Below are positions 12,541 to 21,268 of a stretch of DNA of 64,000 bases, one piece after another. The translations under genes and the position numbers were made by a program. A model generated the notes under the pieces. It was not told the origin of the DNA and did not search any database. It was given only the letters and a program-made list of their open reading frames with translations. Source of the DNA: Alentia gelatinosa (Eukaryota; Annelida; Polychaeta; Phyllodocida; Polynoidae); contig OX465580.1 of assembly GCA_950022655.1 (NCBI GenBank), positions 96,986,797 to 97,050,796 of the forward strand. Direction: 5' to 3'. Every line of letters starts with the position of its first letter. Position 1 is the stretch's first letter.

Positions 12541-13653
12541 GTGGGTGGAATAAGGATAGGGTACCGTACTCAAAGGTTGCAACGACGGATCTTTTTTGTG
12601 CAATTGTTAATGACTAAAGAGCATTTGATATGATCGATATAATAATATAGGTTTATATGCGTTCATGTATAGCGGGATACAGTGTCTGCCTTCATAGATT
12701 TCAATGTGAGTTCACCCTTTTAAACAAGTCTTTTATCCGACCGACAAAACATATCGAACTATATTATGGATCAAATAACTCCTACTGGAATAAGCTCCAA
12801 CCCCCTCCCCCTCCAAGAGAAAGAGAATAAATGATAGCAGCCAACCGATCAATACACACGTGTTCGAATTAACAGTGGTTTTGTGCAACACATTATTGAC
12901 TTCATTTCATAATCATTTCCATAATTATTTCATGATTTACTTCTTTTTTTTCAAAACGTTTCTTTATTGAGCCAAAATAGTTACATAGTAATATGACATC
13001 TTTTTTTTAGCAACATACTCAATAATGTGGCAGAGGCCTCAGGCTTTTTATAAGGCTGGTCTTAACGGCGTAGCCGTGACAGAGTTTATATAATAAAAAA
13101 GCACGAACAACTTTAAGAATGAACAAGATTGTTGTCAAACCGATGATAGGTGAAAAGTGTCCATAACCCTTAGGATTGATACGATACATATATCCAGTAA
13201 TTGCGGAGTAACAGATGAGGAATAACTATCAAGGCTAGAGTAGCTAAATTTTATTTCTCGTATTCGCTTTTGTTAAGGCTTTAGACATCTTTTAAAGTCT
13301 CAGTATTCCTAACTAGTGGATTTTGATCGTTCCACATTGAACCACCATGATTTTTTAAAGAACGCATATATAAGCAGTACAGTTCCGTCAATCAGTACAG
13401 ATTATAGGGGCATCACATTTCCGTGTATTTCTGTTATTATATATAACATATTCGTCAACTATCGATATTTTGTATATATAATTCGGAAGATGCGCTTCTC
13501 TACGATCTTTGAGAAGAGGAATCTCAGTACTAAGATGAAAATGAAAATCTTAAATGTGCATTATTTCTGGAATTATAAAGGAAATATGGTTGATTACACT
13601 GATTGCATCATGAGCTATATCGGGGTGTATCGGGACCATGGCACCTTTTCCAT

Positions 13654-13788
13654 GCACCCTCCCAACATGTTAAGACGCGCACCGACGTGAGCCGACGCGA
13701 ACCGATGGGCTACGCTATGCCTCCCGACGCGGTAAGATATGGTCATTTGTATCGGCTCGTGTCGGCTCACGTCGGCGTTGGTGGGTGC
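13654..13788. repeat. GC-rich inverted repeat (foldback)
   Basis: The left arm (13654-13666 and 13677-13706) and the right arm (13751-13788) are reverse complements with a few mismatches, for example ACCGACGTGAGCCGACGCGA against the complement of TCGTGTCGGCTCACGTCGGC. A loop of about 45 bp separates them. The arms are CpG-rich in an AT-rich setting. The opposing open frames here are a by-product of the palindrome. Confidence 0.75.
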
Positions 13789-14133
13789 CCGGTCTAAGTT
13801 ACAGCCTTCGGATAGTAACATAGATGATTGTTAGCCAAGACAATCAAATCTTGTCAAACCAGGAAAGCAATAATTGTTAAATCTCTGAGCCTGATACTTT
13901 TTTTGCTGAAAGTGCTTCTTATAAACCTCTAAATCCGGAGTCACCAAAAATAACATTATTTGGTAGAGGTGGCCATATGCGGATTAGTACATTCTAGCTT
14001 CTCAATGTCCACATCAAGATTAGTTGGAAACTCATTTTGAACAATTAGCTATAGGCTACCCAGTAAATCCGAAAAGACAAAATAGAATCTGTATGCAGAC
14101 AGCTTAAGACAATTTGGTGAGTGAACTGCATAC

Positions 14134-14393
14134 CTGGACAATCAGGAGACCCAGTTTATTTCCCTTCAAGGAGTCATCTGTTAACAGATTTATCTCAACC
14201 ACATTGAACCCGTAGCCCCAGCATTCATTTTTTGTGGCCTCGAATATTCTCTTGTCTTTCGTGGTTATCAATTTGTTCCTAAAATCATCGTTTTGTTCAA
14301 ACGTGGCTGTTATGATGTTACCCATTACAGTATCCCTAGCTTTCATGCAGTTCATTGATTCTCCGGATGATATATCGACATTTGTGGACTCAC
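14134..14393 (-). CDS. NADAR-domain coding exon (candidate)
   Basis: The frame opens after a TAA just above 14393 and contains ATG at 14353-14355. Its translation shows the NADAR/YbiA-like pattern: TVMGNIITATFEQN, then RNKLITTKDKRIFEATK, then ECWGYGF, and finally GNKLGLLIVQV. These match the family's F-x-Q-N, L-x-x-T-x-D, E-A-x-x-x-x-x-W-G-x-G and G-x-N-x-L-G motifs. NADAR proteins hydrolyse N-glycosidic bonds of riboflavin intermediates or ADP-ribose-type substrates. The match ends at TGTCCAG followed by GTATGC, a good splice donor at 14133-14132, so the frame to 14104 probably runs into an intron. I see no convincing acceptor upstream. A YY1-like AAGATGGCGG site about 310 bp upstream (minus strand, near 14705) could mark a promoter. 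It could also be a relic of a mobile gene. Confidence 0.5.
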
Positions 14394-14689
14394 TTGTTAG
14401 TTATGGTGTTAGTGCTAGGCTGTATTGGATGTCGGCTGAAGCTTCGAGAATCGTCGTTTGCATGGTGTTTGAGCGATAATGGGGGTGCGGCCTGCACGTT
14501 TCTCGTCGCCGGCGACTCTGGTTTATTTCTGCTCTGGTGTTGGCGATCTCTCGTGTTGGACTTTCCTTTTCCTGCCGTTTTTGTTCGCTGGTACAAACTG
14601 ACTTCAACTGCTGCAATTTCAGTGTGTTTTGAGAGCCATAACTTTTAGTTATTCGATGACGAAGCGGGCTCTGAAAAACACTGCCGTCT

Positions 14690-14710
14690 GCTTAGTCCGC
14701 CATCTTTGGT
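14690..14710 (-). promoter_or_regulatory. YY1-like core promoter motif
   Basis: On the minus strand AAAGATGGCGGAC matches the AAGATGGCGGC element that in animal housekeeping promoters often overlaps the start site. It lies upstream of the NADAR frame with CpG-richer DNA between. Motif match only. Confidence 0.25.
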
Positions 14711-15416
14711 AGGTGAAGGGTTCATGAATACAGACGATAATCATTTTGGGGTATGATCTAATTTCAAGAATCAAAGACATGTTGAGGTCATAACATTATG
14801 GTAAAAACGAGCATAAATAGTCCTGACGCAGTCCACGATGCACCCAACGTTCGAAATATTATAAGGCACGTTACATTATAAATTGACTCGGAAGCCCTGT
14901 GGGTTTTTCTGCATACTAAATTGTTAATGATGTCAACTAAATCAAGGGCTCTTCTTCTTCCTGAATTATTTTTCTGATGCACATTAGTCAGCACGCCAGT
15001 AAAGGGCGTTGGTTAGTTTGTTGTTGATTATTTATAAAGTCACGCCACCCTGACGAAGATTCATTCAGCTCACGTAGGGAGATAACCAGCCAGGTGGAAT
15101 CAGAGAGGAGTTCCTATGAGTAACATATTTTAATCATTTGGCTTCACTAACATATATAGCAAGATGCTGGGTTTGTGCCGTTTCTGATACCATTTTGATT
15201 ACTAGAGGTAATGGATATATGTCTGACTTTAATACACTAATCTAGCTCTTTTGTGTTTTGCTCTGAATATCCATCATTAGAAGAAGAACCCCAGACGGAA
15301 CCTGATAGCAGGATAATTGAACAGGTCATGGGTTACATCATGTAGATAAAAGAGGGTCGCTGACTTGGCCTGCATACTGTCCGTGCCACGAGCTCTTTGT
15401 TTGAACTTGTACCAGA

Positions 15417-15655
15417 TTTGGAAACGGACTGAAACTATTAGATATAACATGCTGCAGACTACTGATCTTTACCCCATCTGTCTTCTGCTAGCATCCCGTC
15501 TGTACGTACTGGAAAATATGTATTTGACAGATTCTGATGAAAGTGATTGTAAACATAGCGGATGTGACACATGTAAGACGTTCGAATCGATCCTAGCTGC
15601 TCGCGTCAAACATATGCAGAGCAGAATCAGGAGAAGACAAGAAGCAAAACTATAG
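15417..15655 (+). CDS. Possible terminal exon, unknown protein
   Basis: The frame reads to TAG at 15653-15655 and ends in a charged tail (LTDSDESDCKHSGCDTCK, then RVKHMQSRIRRRQEAKL). The pyrimidine-containing CTTTGTTTGAACTTGTACCAG ending at about 15416 is a plausible splice acceptor. A canonical AATAAA lies 22 bp after the stop, the expected place for a last exon. The C-x4-C-x2-C cluster could bind metal. I do not recognise the family. It may be a real 3' exon or chance. Confidence 0.33.
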
Positions 15656-15676
15656 AGTTCACAATGCCGTTATTTG

Positions 15677-15682
15677 AATAAA
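15677..15682 (+). terminator. AATAAA polyadenylation signal
   Basis: A canonical hexamer 22 bp downstream of the stop of the possible terminal exon, followed within 30 bp by a TGTGTTGTG GU-rich stretch. Confidence 0.4.
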
Positions 15683-16022
15683 GCCTTACTGTGTTGTGCC
15701 AATTATACATCCCAATGTTCCTCTTTGTTAGTGCGTGTGGTATTTTTTACTTTAAAACACACAGGAACAAAACGCCCTTAATGATCATGGGGCACCTCAG
15801 TTCATTCTTTGGTGATAAAGCACCCTGTTCATTATCGTTGATTTGATATGAGTTCTATAGCGAGAGATGTTTGCTCCACTAGAATTTAAAATGTTGGTCT
15901 ATGACGAGTGTACCTCTTGCTAAACGTTTGTGGTTGAGTTCATCGCTGATAAAAAATAACCATTGCAGTATGGGGGAAATAGCACTTAGTTCGTACTGTG
16001 CTTACAGATGAACCACGTTAAT

Positions 16023-16206
16023 TGGTTACCCATGGCCTATGGTCAGGGGTGGTCATTGCCCCCCCTGGTGAAACCCCTCTACACTAGCGCACCACTGCGC
16101 CACCTCTCCACTATCGGCCGCACTAAACATCAAAGTGCGCTAGGTCGACACTGTACTCTGCCTCATACGCTTCTCAGGTCTCCTACACTCTACACATATT
16201 TTTCTA
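16023..16206 (+). repeat. Split direct repeat A1 (copy 2)
   Basis: Starts TTGGTTACCCATGG and ends ACACATATTTTTCTA. It matches A2 at 20790-20973 at almost every base. Confidence 0.9.
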
Positions 16207-16321
16207 TCCGCTCCTTGGCTTATCGCCCTTCGTACCTCCGGTCTCCGTATTCCCCTGAATATCGGCAGACGAGGACTGGCATAGCAAGCGATACAGTGGT
16301 TTAGCGATTTATAGTGGATTC

Positions 16322-17355
16322 ATGTTGACCAGAAGCGCTATGGCTGCATCAGCGGCAACAGAGACTGATTCTGAGATCACCCTGCGGCAGCAAACTACGG
16401 CCGAGAGCGACCACGTGGAGTCGGTCTCACAACAAGGTACGAGCACAAGCGGACGGTCTCGCGCCTCGCGGATAACTGCCCTAGAGACCAATCTCGGGGG
16501 AGTGAGGACGGACGTGAACGAGGTGAAGACGGATGTCAACGAAGTGAGGACCGATGTTACCAAGATGTCGCGTCAGATGGACGGCATGATGGACGCCATC
16601 ATGCAGATTTCCCGCCCGGCATCGCGGAGGAGTGGCTCACGGGCGTCGTCAGCGGCCGAACGGACACGGGACTGGGCTAAGGAGCAAACCGAACGCCTGC
16701 TCCCCCCTCCCCGGGAACTCAGGGAAACATATACGACTGAAGAACACCTCCAGCGGGAATTCGGCCATGAGGCCATGCGCCACGATAGGACCACGGGTAA
16801 GAGCTCGTTACTTTCTGATCTTAATGCCCGCAGGCCGACCGCGAAGCCGTACATGTTCATGGACCGGGACGGCGTGTACACCCTGCATCAAAAGTTGGAC
16901 CTACGGTCGAGCCTCGGGCCCCTCGAGTATATCAATTGTTTTGTGGCCCTATTGAGTGACGATCGCGCATTGCACCCTGAGGACAAGGAACACATGTTTA
17001 AGCACTTGTAACGGTCGACGCTCAGGCACGGCTGTGGGCCGGCGTCAGACATTGGACCAACTATGTATTCGACCAGGTCAAATCCGGCAGGATGCGGTGG
17101 TCGGAGCACGGCCGGATACAGAAAGAGCGTGTCCGGCTTGCGATGACCTCCATACACACCTCCAACGGCAGCAACAACACGGAGACCGGACGTACACGGG
17201 GGAGCGAGGCCCCGTGCCGGGACTTCAACGGCGAGAGGGGGTGCCGCCACCGCAACAACCACACAGAGGGGGGCATCCGGTGGCTGCACGTGTGCACCTT
17301 TTGTGACTCCGTGGGCAGGAAGTGCGGTCACTCGGTGCACGCCTGCAATCGGTAG
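16322..17355 (+). pseudogene. Gag-like ORF1 of copy 2, broken
   Basis: This is the presumed nucleocapsid protein. The ATG at 16322 opens 229 codons to TAA at 17009-17011. The N-terminus is polar, then come three 7-residue repeats (VRTDVNE, VKTDVNE, VRTDVTK at 16502-16564) that predict a short coiled coil, then a conserved block (ETYTTEEHLQREFG, AKPYMFMDRDGVYTLHQKL). Homology resumes in frame 1 at 17014 (VDAQARLWAG) and carries a Cys/His cluster (PCRDFNGERGC, HVCTFCDSVGRKCGHSVHAC) ending at TAG 17353-17355. Against copy 3, about 7 nt are missing at 17009-17013, causing the shift. Copy 3 also reads past the position of the final TAG, so that stop is probably premature. The 350 bp up to the next ORF align with the copy 3 gag tail. 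Confidence 0.72.
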
Positions 17356-17712
17356 CTCACATACGGTCACGGCTACGAAAACACAGCGGCTCCCCCTGTA
17401 CCCACACCACGGCGGGTACCACAGGCGGGATACCAACTCCAAACGACTACAAAGCTGGCGGCACCCCAGAGCGTGCATCAACACCCGCAGCCGACTTAAA
17501 AAAACGGGCAGGGCGCACCCCGCCAGTAGACGAGGCGCGATACCAGGATGAAAGGGGGGCCAGTGGCCCGGAGTGTGATCAAACGAAACCGGCCCCCACA
17601 CGTGACGTCACCACTCACGTGACCCCCTCGGCACGTGGCCGAGGGGTAGTGATAAACAACAACAAATGCCCGGGGAATACACTCCCGGAGGAGGTACGCC
17701 CCCTTTCCCCAA

Positions 17713-19617
17713 CCACAGGAATCTAACACTCCGGATTTAAAGTCACTCAGGGAGGTCTGCGAGACCGGAATACACCGGGAGGGAGTGAGGACGGACCCGT
17801 TCGCCTTCCGGGAGCATCACCAGGGAACCTGGCCAGACTTCACGCCCGTGGGGCCCGCGAGGCACGCAGAGATCTACCGGGCCGTGCGCGACACGGGAAT
17901 CCCCAATGCTCTCGGCGCAAGGATTGAGGTTCCCTCCGATCTGAACCTGGCGGCATGGGACCATTACCTAGGGCCCATGGAAGGAGCACAGGAGCTCCTG
18001 GGATTCCTGCACTATGGTTTCCCCCTAGGATACCTCGGGCCTGAGAGCGACACAAGGGGCGTGGCCAACCACCCGAGTGCGACCGCTCACCCAGTGCAGG
18101 TAGAGAAGTTTCTGATGAAGGAGGCAGCCTTCTCAAATATGTTGGGTCCGTTCGACGAACCGCCTTTCAGCCCGTGGTGTCACGTGTCGCCACTCATGAC
18201 ACGGGAAAAACGGGGCACTGACGATAGGAGGATTATTATGGACATGACTTTCCCGCGGGAGTGCAGCATGAACTCGTTCGTCATTAAGAACTCGGTCTAC
18301 GGACTGGAACAAGATCACGGCCTCCCAACGGTTGACGAGTTTGTGAGCAAACTCGTTAAGGCAGGCACGTCGTCATATATGTCGTCCATCGACGTATCAC
18401 ATGCCTACAAGAATTTCAGGTGTGATCCCCTCGACTGGCCCCTGTTATGTTTCACGTGGGGAGACGGGCACTTCTGTGATACGGCCATGCCATTCGGTGC
18501 CCGTGCCTCCTCATACCACATGCAGTGTGTGGCGGAGGCCATCGTGGGGATTCTGGGATCGAAGGGAGTCACGGCCGCGATGTACCTCGACGACCTCATC
18601 ATCCTCTCCGAGGACCGAGGTAAGGCGGCCGAGGACTTCACGATCGCACGGGAACTATTTGCCGAGCTGGGCCTCCCCGAGGCCCACGACAAGGCGCAGG
18701 AACCCAGCCAGAGCGTAACGTGGCTGGGAATCGAGATCGACGCCCGTAGCATGACACTCTCGATCCCCACGGCCAAGTTGGAGGACATCAGAGGCCACGT
18801 CTCAGCCATAGCAAAACGCCGCACCCTGACCAAACGCCAGCTCCAGTCGGTGCTGGGAAGGATATTACACGTCGCAAGGTGTATACGACCGGCGCGGGCA
18901 TTCGTATCTAAGCTGCTGGAGGCCCTACGAGGGATGAGAGGATTCTACATGAACATCAATTCCCAGATGCGCCAGGATCTGGATTGGTTCGTTCAGTTCG
19001 CTGAAGGGTGGAATGGGCGCGCCCTCATCCCTCGTGGCCCGCCGACGAGCCGCATCACTGTGGACGCATGCCTGTCGGGTGTCGGAGGCACTGATGGCCG
19101 ATACTCGTACTCCGGCCAGGTGTGTCCCGTTCTCGACCCCGTGGAGTGCATCTCAGAGCTCGAGGCTCTGAACACCATATATGCGCTCCACACCTTTATC
19201 ACCGACAGAGACTGCGGATCCTGGATAGAGGTGTTCTGTGATAACCTCGGGACCGTACAGACCCTCAACAGTGGGCGTGCCCGAAACCGAGTCCTGGCGG
19301 AGTGTGCCCGCCAGGCATGGATGGTCCAGGCACGTCTGCAGGTAGAACTCGTCTTCAGTCATATCCCCGGGGTGCAAAACGTGATCGCAGATGCCTTGAG
19401 TAGAGCCCATCTCTCGAGGACGGACTACGATAGGGCCACTTCTCTCATTCAATTCCATGAGCTGTACCCTATCGTGCCATGTACCCATGCTTCATTTGTA
19501 CCCGTCCTCCGTCCCTTCTGCAGATCGGGCTCTTCTCTTACTCCAGGCGAAGGCATCTGCGCGGCAGTCAGAGGCGCGTGCCCCAGGCACGCTCCCAAAC
19601 CAGCGATCCGCAGTTAG
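17713..19617 (+). CDS. RT-RNase H polyprotein (copy 2)
   Basis: Reverse transcriptase plus RNase H. The frame is open through 17785, where a GTG sits, up from about 17713; no ATG is obvious near the homology start, so the start is uncertain. RT shows FPLGYLGPESD, PPFSPWCHVSPLM, SSIDVSHAYKNF (motif A), MPFGARASSYHMQ (motif B) and YLDD at 18583-18594. RNase H shows ITVDACLSG, ISELEAL, VFCDNLGTV and VIADALSRAH, giving the D-E-D-D set. The last 160 bp overlap the recombinase frame at +1, so downstream expression may use frameshifting or internal initiation. No stops or missing catalytic residues are seen, which makes it the best-preserved copy here. Confidence 0.9.
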   Translation, partial: PQESNTPDLKSLREVCETGIHREGVRTDPFAFREHHQGTWPDFTPVGPARHAEIYRAVRDTGIPNALGARIEVPSDLNLAAWDHYLGPMEGAQELLGFLHYGFPLGYLGPESDTRGVANHPSATAHPVQVEKFLMKEAAFSNMLGPFDEPPFSPWCHVSPLMTREKRGTDDRRIIMDMTFPRECSMNSFVIKNSVYGLEQDHGLPTVDEFVSKLVKAGTSSYMSSIDVSHAYKNFRCDPLDWPLLCFTWGDGHFCDTAMPFGARASSYHMQCVAEAIVGILGSKGVTAAMYLDDLIILSEDRGKAAEDFTIARELFAELGLPEAHDKAQEPSQSVTWLGIEIDARSMTLSIPTAKLEDIRGHVSAIAKRRTLTKRQLQSVLGRILHVARCIRPARAFVSKLLEALRGMRGFYMNINSQMRQDLDWFVQFAEGWNGRALIPRGPPTSRITVDACLSGVGGTDGRYSYSGQVCPVLDPVECISELEALNTIYALHTFITDRDCGSWIEVFCDNLGTVQTLNSGRARNRVLAECARQAWMVQARLQVELVFSHIPGVQNVIADALSRAHLSRTDYDRATSLIQFHELYPIVPCTHASFVPVLRPFCRSGSSLTPGEGICAAVRGACPRHAPKPAIRS

Positions 19618-20491
19618 CACCTACCTGGCGTTCTGCGAGCGGATGATGATCGACCCCGGGGCACCGACCGTGAGCCTGATCACGTGTTACATGGAATACG
19701 TGGCCGACCACGCCCCCTCGCCAGCCACGGTCGCCAACCACCTGTCGCACGTCCGTGCGCATCTGCGACTGACAGGGGGCGACGTACGACCAACCGAGGA
19801 CCATCGGGTGAGACGTGCCCTCGAGGGCATGAAAAGAAACAAGAATTACGTACCAAATGTGAAGCCCCCTATCCCGATGGAGGTCTTCAGAGCAGTTCTG
19901 GACGGCCTAACGGCATCGCCCCTACATACGGCGATCAGAGCGGGCCTGCTATTAATCTATTACGCGGCCCTACGGCAGGGAGAGGTGGCGCCGCAATCGG
20001 CTCCTACGTTCGACCCCGCAAGGCATCCCACACGAGGGGACGTGGTCCTCGGCCACCGCCACGTGACTATAACCATCAAGGCGGCAAAGAATCTTCAGCA
20101 TGTGGGGGAGCAAAAAGTGATGCGCTTCGAGGCCGCGGACGATATCAGAGTGTGTCCCCGACACGCGATTCGAGAACTGCTACGGGTGGCCCCTACGGCT
20201 TCACTGCGGGACCCGTTCCTCACGATGCCCGATGGGAAAACCATCATCTCACGGATCAAGAACAGGGAATGGGACCGCCTGCTGCAGGCTACAGGCCAAC
20301 CCAGGAGGACATTCACCCTCCACAGCCTCAGGAAGGCCGCTGCCACTCAGGCCATTGAGGCCGGGATTCCTGAGCTGAACATACAGAGATACGGAGGGTG
20401 GAAGTCTCAAGCCCATCAGGCCTACATCAACACCACCGACAAAGAGACAGTCAACAAGTCTCTTATTGAGTCTCTCTCTTTCAAAAAGTGA
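19457..20491 (+). CDS. Tyrosine recombinase (copy 2), intact
   Basis: A protein of about 344 residues, ATG at 19457. It has an N-terminal SAM-like core-binding domain (STYLAFCERM, PATVANHLSHVRAHLRL) and a catalytic domain with the first Arg in YYAALRQGEV, the Lys region TIKAAKN, the HSLRKAAATQAI box (H-x-x-R), RYGGWKS, and a Tyr in HQAYINTT. It performs strand exchange between circular cDNA and target. It overlaps RT-RNase H by 160 bp. Length and motifs match DIRS-order recombinases, and all expected catalytic positions are filled. It ends 50 bp before repeat B1. Confidence 0.9.
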   Translation: MSCTLSCHVPMLHLYPSSVPSADRALLLLQAKASARQSEARAPGTLPNQRSAVSTYLAFCERMMIDPGAPTVSLITCYMEYVADHAPSPATVANHLSHVRAHLRLTGGDVRPTEDHRVRRALEGMKRNKNYVPNVKPPIPMEVFRAVLDGLTASPLHTAIRAGLLLIYYAALRQGEVAPQSAPTFDPARHPTRGDVVLGHRHVTITIKAAKNLQHVGEQKVMRFEAADDIRVCPRHAIRELLRVAPTASLRDPFLTMPDGKTIISRIKNREWDRLLQATGQPRRTFTLHSLRKAAATQAIEAGIPELNIQRYGGWKSQAHQAYINTTDKETVNKSLIESLSFKK

Positions 20492-20541
20492 CTATAAAAA
20501 CTCTTTCCCAACCCTCCTCTCCCTATAACTATTGGCTTCTT

Positions 20542-20790
20542 GGCTATTCATATTATTTTATTATTACATGTTCTTCATAACTATGTAATATTACATAATA
20601 TCTTCATTATGTTATCACAAACTTTTAATAATTGACAACCACATACATATGTCAATTATAACTATCTTCTTATTATTGATTATTCATTTGTGTTACTCTT
20701 ATTCATATCAATAAGACTTATAAAATTCAATAAAATTTTATTAAGCCCACTATGGCTTCCACTTTGTTTCATTGGGGATCTGGGGTAATG
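20542..20790 (+). repeat. Split direct repeat B1 (copy 2)
   Basis: An AT-rich 249-bp repeat starting GGCTATTCATATT and ending GGGGTAATG. It matches B2 with very few differences (CTTTTAATAA against CTTATAATAA, CTATGG against CTACGG). Its last base abuts A2. Confidence 0.92.
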
Positions 20791-20973
20791 GGTTACCCAT
20801 GGCCTATGGTCAGGGGTGGTCATTGCCCCCCCTGGTGAAACCCCTCTACACTAGCGCACCACTGCGCCACCTCTCCACTATCGGCCGCACTAAACATCAA
20901 AGTGCGCTAGATCGACACTGTACTCTGCCTCATATGCTTCTCAGGTCTCCTACACTCTACACATATTTTTCTA
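20790..20973 (+). repeat. Split direct repeat A2 (copy 2)
   Basis: Second copy of A1, placed between B1 and B2 as expected for Ngaro-type termini. Confidence 0.92.
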
Positions 20974-21019
20974 CCCACCCACCCACTCCTTTTCTCTCTC
21001 CTACTCCTTACACTCGTAA

Positions 21020-21268
21020 GGCTATTCATATTATTTTATTATTACATGTTCTTCATAACTATGTAATATTACATAATATCTTCATTATGTTATCACAAAC
21101 TTATAATAATTGACAACCACATACATATGTCAATTATAACTATCTTCTTATTATTGATTATTCATTTGTGTTACTCTTATTCATATCAATAAGACTTATA
21201 AAATTCAATAAAATTTTATTAAGCCCACTACGGCTTCCACTTTGTTTCATTGGGGATCTGGGGTAATG
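21020..21268 (+). repeat. Split direct repeat B2 (copy 2)
   Basis: Second copy of B1; its final GGGGTAATG marks the 3' end of the element. Confidence 0.92.

Larger units (their letters stand above)
16023..21268 (+). mobile_element. Ngaro-type YR retrotransposon (copy 2)
   Basis: A near-complete element of about 5.25 kb. The split direct repeats run A1 (16023-16206), coding region, B1 (20542-20790), A2 (20790-20973), B2 (21020-21268). A1 and A2 are both 184 bp and differ by only a few bases; B1 and B2 are both 249 bp and nearly identical. This arrangement is diagnostic of PAT/Ngaro-like elements that replicate through a circular intermediate and integrate by tyrosine recombinase without target duplication. 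Gene order is gag-like, RT-RNase H, YR. No methyltransferase or SGNH hydrolase is present. The gag frame has at least two breaks; the other two frames are open. Confidence 0.9.

Noticed and set aside
13603..13821. Opposing open frames on both strands
   Set aside because: Explained by the inverted repeat at 13654-13788.
16888..17601. 237-codon minus-strand frame
   Set aside because: Shadow of the gag-like ORF in GC-rich DNA; no homology of its own.
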